DNA of 64,000 bases from Hyalella azteca (taxonomy: Eukaryota > Arthropoda > Malacostraca > Amphipoda > Hyalellidae): assembly GCF_000764305.2 (NCBI RefSeq), contig NW_025946008.1, positions 54,338 through 118,337 on the forward strand. Direction: 5' to 3'. Both the position numbers and the translations under genes were made by a program. Positions 1 through 13,700 of this stretch are shown here, in pieces. Position 1 is the first letter of the stretch, and each line of letters opens with the position of its first letter. The notes under the pieces were generated by a model. That model ran no database searches and was not told the DNA's origin. It was given only the letters and a program-made list of their open reading frames with translations.

Positions 1-1424
1 AAAGTATAGGCCCAGATCAGTTGTTCGGTCAGGCGCCGTGGAAGGCTTCACATCCGACTAGCCACGCTCAGCAATATCCGTGGTAACGTGGCCCGTTATT
101 CACGTCAAAATATTGTACCTTAATTATTTATTACCAAGTTTGGTTTTATTGTGAGCACGAAAATTGAAGAAAACCCTGATTTACTTTGAGGTAGATTTTA
201 GTGGCACGAATTTTCGACGACCGTAGCTTGGAATGTCTGACTCCATGAGATAGAAAGTTTTAGGACTATGACACTGAATTATTTTGTTGTAAAAGATAAT
301 CGGATAATCTTAGGGACTTTTTTATTTACTCCCAATCTTTCTGAATATTGGTTACCACTCACTTGAGTGTTAGCTCGTTGTAATGATGTTGTGTTCACTG
401 TTCAGTAAATATTTCAGAAAGTTTAACTTTTATCAAAATAAACTAGAAGTTGCCGAATTTCAGAGAGAGGAAGGACTTCGCTCTGTCCTGAAATAGCTCA
501 CTGCAGCCTATAATAGCTCAGTTAGCCTCTTCAGAGACAAAAGTGCTCTAACTTGACTGGCTAGGCCTTACAACAAGTATTGTTCCGCGCAGTGGTGCGG
601 TTAACAATCTTACGAATTCCTTGGATTTTGAAACATTTTCAACAATATGATTTTTTGCACTGTGAAGATAAATTAATGTGCTAAGAATCCCTACTGGAAT
701 GGTCATGAAACGTTGGAACTGCCGTATGATACAATATTGCATGTGGCGTGACTCATGAATCGTACACCAAAACTAACGTATGGTGTATGCCGTGATAATT
801 TCAATCTGCAATAATACTAATCACTAGCGGCACATGGGTATAGTATTCATCTTAATTCGTTTGGTATACGTCGATATTTTTCTTGCCGTCTACAGTTGAA
901 TTGTCTGTATTTCTTTTCTCAGTGCAACGTGAACTTGGCACGGCTGTTTCACGGCCATCATCGAGCGATCGCCGCCTGTGCAGCAGACCGCGTCACGCTC
1001 GCCGAGCGGTCTCGCGTGTGCCCGTTTTAGATGCCCTTTGACCTTGAACTTGTTCTCGATTCGTCGAAATGTTTAGCAACTGACAAAATGCTTGCGTTCT
1101 CACGTGAAAATGAAAAAAAATGTGGATGAAAATATTCGTTCTAGTAAAACTGACGATCGATTCGTCGAAATATTTGGACACAAATAAAACGCTTGCGTTC
1201 TCATGTTAAAAATGCAAAAAGTTTTAAGAAATATTCGTTATAGTAAAAATGACGATATAAATCAGATCCAGTTTTACTTTAGTATTTGCTTTTTGGCTAT
1301 GAATTTACCAAACGATTATACAGATGATTTTAATTAGGGTTAGGATGGCAATTTATTTTTTTATTATTTACGGCCAACCACTATCCGTAGTTTAAATTAC
1401 TGTGCTTTCAAATATTGGGTGTTT

Positions 1425-1587
1425 TTTTGCGCATTTTCTCATTTATGGAAAAAATGCCCTATTGTGCTCGCCATGTCCGTCCGTCCTGTCGTCTGTCTGT
1501 CTGTCCGTCCGTGACTTCACGTTTTCGTCGACGAGAAAATGCGCTCTCTGTCACTCACTGCAGTGAGCACTGAGTTATATTTTTTGT
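1425..1587 (+). repeat. Dispersed (TGTC)n-core repeat, family A
   Basis: About 160 bp: gcgcattttctcatttatgg, a conserved stretch, a variable tgtc/cgtc microsatellite, then gacgagaaaatgcgc, the palindrome ctcactgcagtgag and gagttatattttt. The outer gcgcattttctc and inner gagaaaatgcgc are inverted. At least ten copies occur in this window in both orientations; this one faces an inverted copy 180 bp away. Confidence 0.85.
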
Positions 1588-1768
1588 AAATCATTGCGAC
1601 CATTTGAATAATTTTCGCAATTCATCTGCATATTTTGATTAAAAACAAAGGGAGATAATCGTCGGTTTTTGAGATTCCATCGATACTACACCCATGATTC
1701 CCAACTGGGTGGTAATAATGCATCCAGGTGCACTAGGTCAAGTCATATCATGTCCTTTGAATGCTGAA

Positions 1769-1909
1769 ATGAAAAAAATGTAACTCAGTACTCACTGCAG
1801 CAGTGAGTGACAGAGAGCGCATTTTCTCGTCGACGAAAACGCGAAGTCACGGACGGACATGGCGAGCACAATAGTGAATTTTTTCCATAAATGAGAAAAT
1901 GCGCTAAAA
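1769..1909 (-). repeat. Family A dispersed repeat, inverted partner
   Basis: Reverse-orientation copy starting with gtaactcagtactcactgcag and ending in gagaaaatgcgctaaaaa. The microsatellite core is short here. Confidence 0.85.
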
Positions 1910-3536
1910 ATGCTAATATGACGTATGAATGACGTCCAACTTTTTCAAAAATTTCAGTGCTCTTTTCCTTGTGTTCCAAAATATTTGTCGAGTTTCAAAA
2001 TTTAGATAAGGTTTAAAATTTTGAGTTTAACACAAATTATGTAATGTAAAATTTGACACATGTTTGTATGGTTATTTTTGACTGGCAATCCGGCCGTTCA
2101 ATTGTACTAGATGTAATGTGTAAATAATGTATGGGGCTTGCTTGTTTTCCACAAACCCACTTGAATTAACTTACAATTCCCTGTAGGTACTTTGAACTTA
2201 CTATTTCTCAAACTCTGCTAAAGTCGGCTATGTAATCAGCGGTAACCTCCGTTATCGAGGCGATATCTATTGCAATACTCTCGACATGTTGTTGACCTTT
2301 TTTTCTCTACGTCGGAAACACATGTAATCTACTTATCTCATGAAAATAACTCTGCTTTTAACATTTATGTCATATCTAACTTAACTTCAGGCGAATCGTA
2401 AAGCATGAACCCGTTCATTTGATCTTTTTGCCTATATCATAGAAAGTACGTTGAATTTTGATTTATTTGGTAGTATCTGTTTAAGTTCTCGTCGTGTACA
2501 GTTAGAATTTGAAGAGAAAACAATCTCCGTGTCAGTGATGATTGTGGAAATTCGTATTGAATATTTGAGCTGGTCAATTACAATCGAATTAGCTATTTTA
2601 AAATTGAAATGTGTTCTGTGGGGAATCAAATATGAATTGCTTGAGAGTTGCTCTGAAGCTGATTAATTGTTAATAATCCTGGATGTGATATATGCATCTA
2701 TAATTTATAAGAAAATTGATTTGGTCAACACAAGATGAAATTTTTTCTGAACGTTTTGCTCGAGTGAAGCTGAAGTAACTTACTCGATTCTGACGTGTTA
2801 CAAATGTGATGCCATACAAGAACCTGCAATTTCTCTTGCTTTGTTGAAGCAATTTTGAACTTGGGGCAAGAGCCTCCATTTGTCAAGATGTTTGCGCGAT
2901 GTGGGGAGGTGACGGTTTGGGGCTAGAGGCTCCCCAGCAGGTGCTGTAATGGGGATGAATGGACTTTTCTAGCTAAAGCTTTCTCGTGCAGCCCCATAGT
3001 GCCCGGCCTGAGTGTTCCATGCCCGAGATTATCTTGTGAAAAAGGTTATTTACACTGAGATGTCGAAAAATTTTCTCTTACATTGATTCAAATTAAGAAA
3101 TATGCATACAAAAAGAATTTTTAATTTGTTGAGTGAAATTTACACTTCTTTGATCATTGTTCGTTTTTTTTAAAGCTGTTGCTCACGATTAAACATAATT
3201 TGTAGTCAGATTGACGAAGATTAACGTTTTTCTATGCGTTCTGTTGCATCAAAACTGCAGTTAAATTTCTGTAGAGCGGTCGCCTTCGTCGTGCTCGTCA
3301 TTTGAATATAATGAGCGCAACTTTTTATTGTGTGACCTGTCGCAATGAAATCCAGATCCTGCTTTGTGGCTCTGACGTGGCGCTTATAAAGCCATACATG
3401 GCCTGTACGCCATCTGCCGCACTCGACGTAAACCATTGACCATGACTACTCGGCGCGCCACCTCATCATGGAGATCATTGATGGAATTCATCCAATGAAC
3501 TCCCATCTAAAATAAACAGATGGTCTGCGTCAGATG

Positions 3537-3577
3537 ATATACAGTTACAATCTCAGTTAGAGATTGTAACTGTATAT
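3537..3577. repeat. Perfect 18 bp inverted repeat with 5 nt loop
   Basis: Arms atatacagttacaatctc and its exact reverse complement are separated by agtta. No neighbouring gene is visible, so no function is proposed. Confidence 0.85.
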
Positions 3578-5486
3578 AGCACGCAAAATAAACTGCTATG
3601 CGATGCTGCATCTGTTAACAAGGTTTGGCTGATAATTGTATTGTATATTGGGATCATCTTCTATGACGAAGTGGTTCGAGGTTCATTGCGAAAGTTGAAG
3701 GTGTCTTGCGAGTTTTGTTTGTATGCTATTGAATATTTATGCAGATTTTGATTGGTTCATTTATTAATTTTCTCTTCACAATTATTTTTTATATTTGTTA
3801 CGGTACTTTTTTACCTGCTGTTTCTGCATTATTTGATAGTACTTATTTTAAACTTTTTCTGCCATTCTATTTAGAAATACTCTTAAAGAGTGATCCGCGA
3901 AGAAAAGTGTAATTCGTACTGATAAGATACGAGATATGAATATCATACTTGATATCGTCTTGTGCTGTATCAGTTTCTGCTGTCGAGTCACCAGTTCTTA
4001 TTGCATCTCGAGTGCGAGATAAAAACCAACATGACACAATGTTAGGACATTTTTTTCAACGATGTAACTTCAAGAAATTGTTTAAAATTTCAAGCGACAC
4101 ATTGTTGTTGAATCTTTCATCCTATTCGAATTTCATCTTATTTAATTGCGATCATCATTACACGGGTGATTCGATAATTGTGTTGAGGCATTTCTTCATC
4201 GTTTGCATACTTTCACATCTTTATTTGCAAATAATCTGTAATCCGTGTACAAATTAATTCGACATGTTTATGTATCGTTAATGTCGACTCCTAGTTATAA
4301 TTAATCTATGGAATGTAATTGTGCATGAAGCATCATTCGCACTAAAACATTATTGTTCATAAAGTGACCCAACCATTCTTTCGCGCGGCCGTTTGTGTCT
4401 TCCTAATAAACTTACCAAATTGCCCTGAATGTCCAAACCTAATTATCGCCTCGAGTTGTGTAGACAACATAAAGACGTCCAGGGATCCAATCTTCTTAAT
4501 TACTAAACAACTGACGTCTTATTTCGGGTTCAACTCTTATTTATATCAGATTACTTAGACGGTAAGATGTAATTGCACAAGATAACTCCTTCTCGAAATA
4601 CTACAGCTTATTTTGTTATTAAAGAATGTCGTTACTTGATTACTTCGTCTGGTGAGACCAAAATGAAAAATTCACGTGTATTAAACCTATAGCACGTGTA
4701 TTAATTGTATAGAATTTGCATGTATTTTGATCCTTTATGGTTTCTTGATCTTTATTCTCGTATCGAGTGCACTGCTCAATTTATCTTGTATGCTTCTTAT
4801 ATTCATTGCGACTACAGTAGTTATACGGGTTCTAAAATAAATTGGAATTTCGGTGCTTGGGCGATCATTTCTCATCATAATTGTATTAAAATCTACCTAC
4901 GCGCTCTAAATTAACAACAATATTCTTGACCCATATTGGCTTTGAATCGCCGTGCCATGCAGGTTGTTTGCTTCTTACTGCAATTGCTGCCCATAATAAA
5001 TCAGTGTCAATCCGTGTTTACTTAATATTGATGGCATTATATTGATGACCTATCAATAATGCCCCTGGTGCTTTGCTCCAGCCTCTATTATGCTTCGTTA
5101 TACGATCGGGTTAATTTTGGATATGTGCTTTGTGTGAGTCACGCTCTCTGGTTTATCATGCGGTCAATACGACCATGTTTGCTGCATGGAGAACTCAAGC
5201 ACATCAAATGTTTGCTGGCTCATGGCCGTGCTGATAACCTGGCCCCTGGTGCCATATAATCTAATTCCCAAACGACCGCCAACAAAGAGAGCTTCTGAAT
5301 ATTTTGTATTCATATTCGTATAACGTAGGCATTTAAACTTCACGTGTTCATTACTTCATATGTCCACCAGTTTGTTCTGACGTTTTAGTCTAATATGAAT
5401 TTTGCTGGGCTTTGGTCTCATCGTAGCTTGAATTAGTACTCGATCATGAGTACCGATTTACCGATATCGATGAAATCGGTACATTT

Positions 5487-5522
5487 ACTATGACCTGGCC
5501 ATTGATTTGGCCAGGTCATAGT
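5487..5522. repeat. Perfect 15 bp hairpin with 6 nt loop
   Basis: Arms actatgacctggcca and tggccaggtcatagt. A second, weaker palindrome (cgatatcg with accgat/atcggt) lies just 5'. Confidence 0.8.
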
Positions 5523-7299
5523 GAAAACTCGTTGTCGGTTGGATCAACGGTATCCTGTGCCTTATATTTCCGCTGCCGTCAACCCGCCGTTGTTAGGTTA
5601 CATTAATGCCACGCGCTTCGCTTCCAGGCGACCGGAAACGCGTGGTGCGGTCGACACAGTGACCTGGGATCCGACCATCCGGTGGGAAGGAAGTGTTCGG
5701 TGCGTCAGCGTTGCTATTTCATGGAAGGAGGAGGCTAGACTTTTTGTGCTATTCGTGACAATATAGTGAGTTAACATGGATCATCGAGGGGTAATTCTGC
5801 CTTCGTCTTGTCATGTTTCAGAATGGGTACCGTCATGCATGACAACTTATCGTGTGCCAGCGTTATTACAGTAATCCCTAGTTAATATATTGCGCTTCAC
5901 CTACCGCGGGGCTTCGCTTCATCGTGTGCTTTAAAGAAATATTATTGAGAAAAATCATTCTCAAATTTTCGCTGGTTCGCGAGTTTCTGAGGAAGTCGAT
6001 CGGCTGATTTTAACATACCGTGCATGGAACTGGATCGACAGTAACAGTGTTGGAAGGGTTTGTAAACGCCTAAAACTTAAAAACCATTAAAATATAAAAA
6101 CTTTAATATTTACCATCAGTCGATAAATGCCCCATCGCGGATTTTACCTACCGCGGCCATATTTTGAACGTAACTATACATCAGGTGAGGGATAACACCA
6201 GAGGGTGTAGTTCGGGTCGAACGGCACCGCATGTTCGTATATTACTAACATAAAGGGGTGAATTGGTGGCTAGGTTTTACCGGCAATTTACTGTGCGTGA
6301 TTAGCATGATACTTTAAGTAAATTGTTTGAATAAGCCATTCAACCTCTCAAATTTAGCAGCGCTTTTACAAGGCTCACTTTTTGAGTATTTTTGGCCGAA
6401 ACGGCCAGAGTTATGTTTTAAATTAGTGCTGACTGTTCGTGGCATAAATTGAGTGTAAACAAAAAGGAACGTTGCCACGATGACTCAGCTGGCAGTGAGG
6501 CTCTGTATGTGGGTCAATATGTGGGTATGTGGGTCAATATATGCCGGTGGCTTTCGGCGGATGTTTGGCGTGCGTGGCCCACAATATCCATGCGTAATCC
6601 AGTTCGATTTATCGATAGTTCTGGACCAGACGCGAATGTTTAAATTACTTTCCCAGCAGGCAAATGATGTTGATACAACGTTTAATTATCGTTGATTCAA
6701 CGTCAGACGTGTGGCAAGTTCTGTATTTGGCTATTGGGTGTTCAGTTTTATGTTGTAGATGTGATGTAGAGTGAAGAAATATGATGTGTCAGCGGTTATG
6801 GATGTGAATTCAAGTGCTCACAGTGTATAATCCATAACCTATTAATATTTCGAGTCAATGAATAACTTGACTGGTTCCGATCGTTGCAAAAAATTGAATT
6901 CTCCACATCTGTAGTACATGATACCACTTAATTATTCTCTTTATTTAACGCTATTTTTTTTAAATTACAGTTGCCAATTTAATATACTGATTTTTATGCG
7001 TTCGAAGAATGTTTAGGTGTATTTTTTCTTTTTTCTCCTCTCTTGTTCTTACTTTAGTCAGGCGTATTACCTTGAGACCATTGATAGTGACAATAAGTGT
7101 GTCTTGGTGCAACGTTGAACCAACGAGGCATGCTACTCATGTAGGCAGCAACAGGGGCACTTGTACTAAAATTGCTTTCCTTGCAATTCTTATCTTAAAA
7201 CAACGCAATGTTTAGTGTGCCAGGAGATCGTTTGTTTACACCATGAGTTGAGCGCCAATTGCTTTTAGTGAAGCCAGCTATGTCGTCTTGCAGCCCATT

Positions 7300-7552
7300 G
7301 GGGCCGGATTATCAAAACTTCGCAACTTTTTGTACTTACGACAAAAAAGTTATGTGGTACGTAAGTACACCCTAATTTTGGCATTATCAAAATTTTCGTA
7401 CGCAAGTCTTAGCTAAAAGCGTAAATGTTTTTGCCGCGCAAATGTTTCCCGCTCAAATGTTTTGATAATACCACCACTTGTATTACGTTGTCATAGCAAC
7501 GCCACTCGTAAGTCGATTTTGCGTACTTACGGAGTTTTGATAATACGGCCCC
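7300..7552. mobile_element. Palindromic MITE, 253 bp
   Basis: The ends are ggggccggattatcaaaact and the near-complement agttttgataatacggcccc. More inverted sequence continues inwards around gtacttacg. No open frame is present. The termini resemble those of family B (cctatactttcaaaa with taagtacttacg), suggesting related non-autonomous DNA transposons. Confidence 0.8.
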
Positions 7553-9370
7553 ATGTTGCGAGATGTCCCGAATTTCTTGGTATTAGCATGAGATGTTTTT
7601 TTTTACCGAGCGCGACCTTTTGCATATTAGATCTCGCGCTATTGACATGGATAGATAAATGATGTAGAATTTGACGCCAACATGTTCTAGTATCCAGATT
7701 GAGATCGGAACCAGTTTTTTAGGCAGGTTAAGGTAGATTTAAGAATCCAATCTCATTTTATTATTGAGCTTAATCAAATAAATACTGGTTGAATTGGGCG
7801 AGCAGCTTCAGTGTCCTCTATTGTAGCTGAGCCTGAGTTCAGTGAGACTATCAAGGAAGGCCTTCGTACCTTGTTTGCCAGCACGCGTGTTGTATTAAAG
7901 CTCTACCATTTTTGCTTCGCTCTCTGACATACATTCTGTTGGCTTCTGCACTCGTTAGAGTTCCCATGAATTTTTTTTTCAGTTCACTAGTAAAATATTA
8001 CTAAGAATTACAAAGTGAGCATCAAACATTTGCCGCAACTGAAGCGCGTCCAATTTTGTAGGACTGCTTTGGGCAAACACATCTCGAGGGCCGCATTTGC
8101 CATTAAAAGTTAATAAAGCCTCCAAATCGTAAACATTTATATGCTTCTCATTGCTTTTAATTGTTTAGTTTACTGCTCGTATGTGAATGAAGTTCTTTCG
8201 TTTTCTAAATTATGATGTCATATAATTATATTAACATTGATAATTGATATCTTGCAGCCAAATCACCACCAGTTTTAGTACCGAGTTCAAAATATGAATC
8301 TACAATGACGTGAAAATAGCCCATAACTATCATCAATGAATATATCTTAGGTTGAAAGTTATAATTGTGGTGCACAAAATGTATATATGTGCGGGTTCCG
8401 ATGACAAACAATTTTCAATGAAAGATAAATAAATTTTCTTACGTGAAAAGAAGGAAAAAATTTTCCATTGTAGAAAAAAGTTTCGACGAAATCTTTTGTT
8501 GTCCATTTCGGGGATGGTTAAGCGGGATGGGTAAAGCCTTTGATCTCAGAAATATACAGTTAAATAACGAAATAATATTTAAATGACTGAGTACTATTAG
8601 AATCATTTTATTTATAGTGTTTAACATTGAAAGAAAGTGGTATTGCTACTCTGCCAAACATTAGATATTGTTCGCTTCCTCACATGAATTGTTCGTGTGA
8701 GGAGGGACTGAAATATATTGTCGGTGATTTATTTATGGCTTTATGGGGTGGCGTGTTAATGCCTTCTACCACGGCCGCCTTTATGGGACTCCATGCGCTC
8801 CCCTCCGGATTAAAGCGAGAATCCGATGATTGCGCAGGAATGCCGTCTAATAAATTATTATTTACGCTGGTATTGCCTACTTGAAATTCAAAGGGATTTG
8901 AAGCTCGTATATAGATGTTATCGCTAAAAGGGCAAAGCTAAAATTGGGTGTTCAGTCGGTCAACAGCAAGTCGATACAGAAGTCACTTGATGAAAGTAGC
9001 GTTTCGAAGCTTTTGCTGGTAATGTCTTCTCTAATGGTGGTTAATTTTTAGTTAAGTTCAATAATGCTGGCTTTATTTATTTTCGAATCAACTGGATTTT
9101 CAACATGAGGGTCGGGTATGGCCTGGTTTATCTAGGAAGACTTAGTTTTATTTTATTTTGCTATTGATCAATATGTCAGTAAAAATGTAATTTAGCCATG
9201 TATACCATTACTGTTTTTGGGGCGTTATGGACTTTTTTTAGTTAGTGTCGTACTAAGTGTGTTACTGAGAAACAGGAGGTTCTCAATTGCTCATTATTAT
9301 TATGAAAATTTCGTCATATTTTACGATTCCATCATACATACCCAGGTAGTGGTGCGAAAAGTTTGATTTT

Positions 9371-9537
9371 TAGCGCATTTTCTCATTTATGGAGAAAATG
9401 CACTATTGTGCTCGCCATGTCCGTCTGTCTGTCTGTCCGTCCTTCTGTCTGTCTGTCCGTGACCTCAAGTTTTCGTCGACGAGAAAATGCGCACTCTGTC
9501 ACTCACTGCAGTGAGTACTGAGTATTTTTGTGAGTAT
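9371..9537 (+). repeat. Family A dispersed repeat
   Basis: Same architecture as the copy at 1425, ending in gcagtgagtactgag followed by T-rich DNA. Confidence 0.85.
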
Positions 9538-10242
9538 TTTTTTTTAGTATTTACTGAGTATTTTTTAATAACACCTATGCGCAAAACCGACCTATCACTG
9601 AAAAGAACAACCACTATGGTGCACTAGATTTATTGGTGATCATTACTCATGTCAACGCGTCCTTGACTCCATCCTTTACTGTGTGATTCAATTGACGCTC
9701 GTAGACGAAGACGAACGACCTGCTGTTGTTCACGGAGGGCGCGCCTGATGTACTTAAAAGTTCGTAAAATCATGGCGCTTTATTTCTATAATGTATGTCG
9801 CTAAATTGCCTAATTTAATTGTTACACATTTAACCTTTAACCTTGTGTACTTTGGTGCATGAAAATGTTTGCGTCGAGTAACCTTGTGTACTTTGGTATA
9901 TGGCAATATTTACGTCGATTATTATTTGTTTAGAATTTCCACTACATTCTATGTGAACAAAGGCTGTTTTAAAAGTTTTTACAGTGTAACCCTGGTAGTC
10001 GACCAGGTTGAAACTCACATAATTACAAAAAATTCTGCGAAATCGTGGCTTGAAAATCGACATAACCTTTGCGATTTAAATAGACATACACATCTTGGCT
10101 TCATTTGCTCTCCAGTATAGTTGCCGATGCCACCCGCATTATTTCTTTTTAACAACGCAGCGCTGTTCATCCGGTGCTATATATGTGGCGTTGGTCTGCT
10201 GCTTGTTCTTTTATTACAAGAGTGATCTTAGATACACCTGGG

Positions 10243-10345
10243 CCTATACTTTCAAAAAAAGTTAAGAGATCGTAAGTTCATCAGCCAATCATTGGCGGAC
10301 TTTCAAGCAAAATCCACCAATCATAGAAAGTTCTATTTTAGATCG
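10243..10345 (+). mobile_element. Family B MITE-like element, 3' truncated
   Basis: Begins gggcctatactttcaaaa and continues gttaagagatcgtaagttca. It matches the fuller copies at 25695, 58709 and 63876 but loses the right end after the accaatcatag motif. Confidence 0.75.
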
Positions 10346-10662
10346 TCATTTTGAATTTTTTGTGTCATCATCCCTGTGAGAACTTGGTGTATGGACACTT
10401 GATTTATCTATTTTAAGTATAGAAATACTAAATTTTTAACATGTTTATAATAATACCTCGTGGATGACACGCTCAGTAATATATTTTGTGTGCAGACGAG
10501 CACGTTTTGAATTTTTTTGTGACATGATCCCTGTGAGAACTTGGTGTACGGACACTTAATTGATCAATTTTAAGTATAGAATTACTAAATTTTTAACATG
10601 TTTATAATAATACCTCGTGGATGACACGCTCAGTAATATATTTTGTGTGCAGACGAGCACGA
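10345..10662 (+). repeat. 157 bp tandem duplication carrying a splice acceptor
   Basis: Two units share ccctgtgagaacttggtgta through cgctcagtaatatattttgtg and tgcagacgagcac. The second unit provides the real acceptor of the first semaphorin exon; the first provides a decoy acceptor with exon start at 10496. Confidence 0.85.
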
Positions 10663-10749
10663 TGTGCAGAGCTTCTACGGCAACGAGAGTCACACAGATC
10701 ACTTCCGGCTCCTGCAGCGTGACGGCGACTACATTCTCGTCGGTGCCAG
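10653..10749 (+). CDS. Sema1a: Semaphorin exon: N-terminal Sema domain
   Basis: Acceptor tgtgcag and donor gtaatt frame 97 bp encoding [20 protein letters not shown] and ending LVGA plus a split Arg codon. This is the first blade of the Sema propeller with its conserved NESH glycosylation-type motif. It begins with two bases of a split codon, so at least one upstream exon exists. Both edges of this exon are repeated nearby: an extra acceptor at 10496 and extra donors at 10887 and 11050. Confidence 0.9.
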
Positions 10750-13700
10750 GTAATTTATTGCAGTCCTAATTATGCAGCTAAAAAATAATGCATTTGAGAA
10801 AGTTATTAGTGATAATAACTAAAATAATAACACTTTATTGAAGCTGACTTCTAGCGTGACGGCGACTACATTCTCGTCGGTGCCAGGTAATTTATTGCAG
10901 TCCTAATTATGCAGCTACAAAATAATGCATTTGAGAACGTTATTAGTGATAGTAACTAAAAAATAACACTTTATTGAAGCTGACTTCTAGCGTGATGTTC
11001 TACATATCTTTGTCGTGAGTTAGGTTGACTATATACTCGTCGGTGCCAGGTAATTTAATGCAGTCCTAATTATGCAGCTAAAAAATAATGCATTTGAGAG
11101 AAAGTTGATAATAATAATCAGCGATAATAACAAAAATACTAACTTTATTGCCCAAAAATAATGCATTTGAGAAAGTTGATAATGATAATCAGTGATAATA
11201 ACAAAAATACTAACTTTATTGCCCAAAAATAATGCATTTGAGAAAGTTGATAATAATAATAATCAGTGATAATAACAAAAATACTAACTTTATTGCCCAA
11301 AATAATGCATTTGAGAAAGTTATTAGGGATAATAACTAAAGTAATAACATTTATTGAAGCTGACTTCTAGCGTGATGTTCTATATATCTTTGTCGTGAGT
11401 CAGGTTGATCGATTTCTACAATAAGAAATGAAAGAGTTATCCACAAGTAATGGCTTGAACTATTAAACTTGAACAAGAATTACTGCAGTTTTCTTCCAGT
11501 GTGTATCATTGGCTATTTGGCTCATCGTACATCAAATCAGTTGTCAGCCACTACATTAGGTAGATGTAATGGTATTTCAAATTACACGGTTTGTGTTGAG
11601 AAAATTGTTCTATCGGAAAATATTTTAGTAGTGAAATCTTTAAGCGGTTAAACTTCTCTGCTAACAAATTTACGCATTCTTGTATCGCGTTGAAAGGCAC
11701 TGTATGTTATTTGTGTTCTAATATTGTTAATTAGGTCTCACTTATCTTATAGAGCCATCCCTGACTGCACCGCTGGTTAAAGGATAATTTACAGGATTAA
11801 ATCCAAGAATTTATTTCGTAGCCTATAACATTTTTTCAATCGTTTGATTGTCTAATTTTTTTTAGCGGCTAATTTGTTGGATTTTATCCAATAATTTATT
11901 TCGTAGCCTATAACATTTTTTTAATCGTTTGACTGTCTAGATTTTTTCAGGCCTCCATCAAATGTTTTTTTTTTCAGTTGGTAATTTTTTGGAATAAATG
12001 TTTTAATGATTACATTTCCCGAGGGCAATGCCCCAGAGGGTTCACTTCAACGTCAATCCGCTACGGGTTGTTCTATGAAATCATTTCTGTAAGGTGATGT
12101 TTTACTGTTGAATATTTAATGAAAACAGCTCACAGCCATGTTCAGTCCATGGAGTAGTACAGGCATCACACGACGCATTACCGTTTGACGTACGTTCACT
12201 GCCATGACACAAGTGTGTGTGTGTGTGTATGTGTATAAATTGTACACTACTTGCCTTTACATGTACGTTTACTGTATATGACATAAGTGTGTGTGTGTGT
12301 ATGTGTGTATAAATTGTACACTACTTGCCTTTACACGTATACGTTTACCGCTATGACACTGTGTGTGTGTATGAATGTGTGTGTAAAAATTGTACACTAC
12401 TTGCCTTTACACGTACGTTTACTGTATATGACACTGTGTGTGTGTGCGTATAAATTGTACACTACTTGCCTTTACACGTACGTTTACCACTATGACATTG
12501 TGTGTGTGTATATAAATTGTTCCCGTGACCGGTGATCAGCTCTGCTCGGTCATTTCTATGAACGATCGCCTGTCCCTGGTAACGATGCGGTGTTCCGTAA
12601 TGGCCTACGAATGTATACTTCATACCTTAATGCACAATCGCTTTAGAGAAGCCCAATGCTCTGGCCTTTTTGAGGTTCATTGAGCTCACAGCGTTCGCTT
12701 TATCAACGTCGCTCTAGTTATTAAATTTCGATACCTTGTGGGGCGTAAAATTGTTCCCTGATATTTTAGTCGACAATAAATTGGATAGTAATGTACTTGT
12801 ATACATTTGAATGCATTCTCTGATGTTTTTGAAGAATTTGCTCTTCATGTATAATTTATTATATAGTAAGAACTGGACAGAAATTTATCTTGTCTCATTA
12901 TTTCCTTAGAGTAACATAGCTTCACTCCTGTTATAATAAACGTATCACTTGCTTTGGTTGGATGTATGTAGCACAACATGTAACTTGATTTAATGACTAA
13001 GAAAAGATCACTTGATAAATTAACACGTTGACTACGATTGCTTCATCTTGTACTATTATTTCATTTTTTGTAGGTACTTTTTTTAAGCAGGGTTGCCAGA
13101 CGGTCATTTTTTCTGGACAAATTCCGTGATTTAGTTTTTCTCAATTGAGTTGGCCGGCTAAAATTTATGATAGGGGTACTTCCTAATTAAATTTTAAATA
13201 CTGCAAAAAGAAAATAAATGGAATTTTTATAGATACCTTGTTCATTGAAATTTCATTTGAATTTCACTTCGTGATTTTAATTCTTTATTGAGGCCGCATA
13301 TCTAACAAAAAATAAAATAACTTGACTTCCATGTTCATGTTGCAGAGAATTGTCTGGTACTCAACTGACAGCGATAGCAGCATGTGCTTCAACAAGGGAA
13401 AATCTGAGGTAAAAAATCTGAGGCTTATTGAACTATTAAAATTTTCAAGTCCTATCGTTCTCATTTATCGGTACGAATGAAATATGTTTCAACTTATTTA
13501 ATTTAATTTATTTATTTGTTGAGGAGTTACATGTTTCATTTTTCTTCTTTACTTCTCTGAGATATTGCCATATTTTGTTTGGTAAACAAAATTATGGTAC
13601 AATCATGGCGTTGACACTTCGATGAGTGTCACAAACTCAAAGCTCTGTATGCAGTTTGTTTGTCGCTAAATTTTGAAGCAACAGGGTTCCCCCTCTTTCC

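Larger units (their letters stand above)
1..10652. other. No supported gene; probable intron or 5' flank of the semaphorin gene
   Basis: I find no open frame with recognisable domains and splice sites on either strand. The first recognisable coding block downstream starts in the middle of a Sema domain, so its signal peptide and first exons must lie further 5'. This stretch may therefore be a long intron. It contains several dispersed repeats, one 253 bp MITE and two hairpins, listed separately. Short open frames here look like chance. Confidence 0.55.

Noticed and set aside
5521..5766. An 81-residue + strand frame in the upstream region
   Set aside because: It has no signal peptide, no domain and no matching splice partner for the semaphorin gene; length is within chance expectation.
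12102..12535. Cys/Val-rich open frames around the GT repeats
   Set aside because: They are translations of (GT)n minisatellite units present on both strands.
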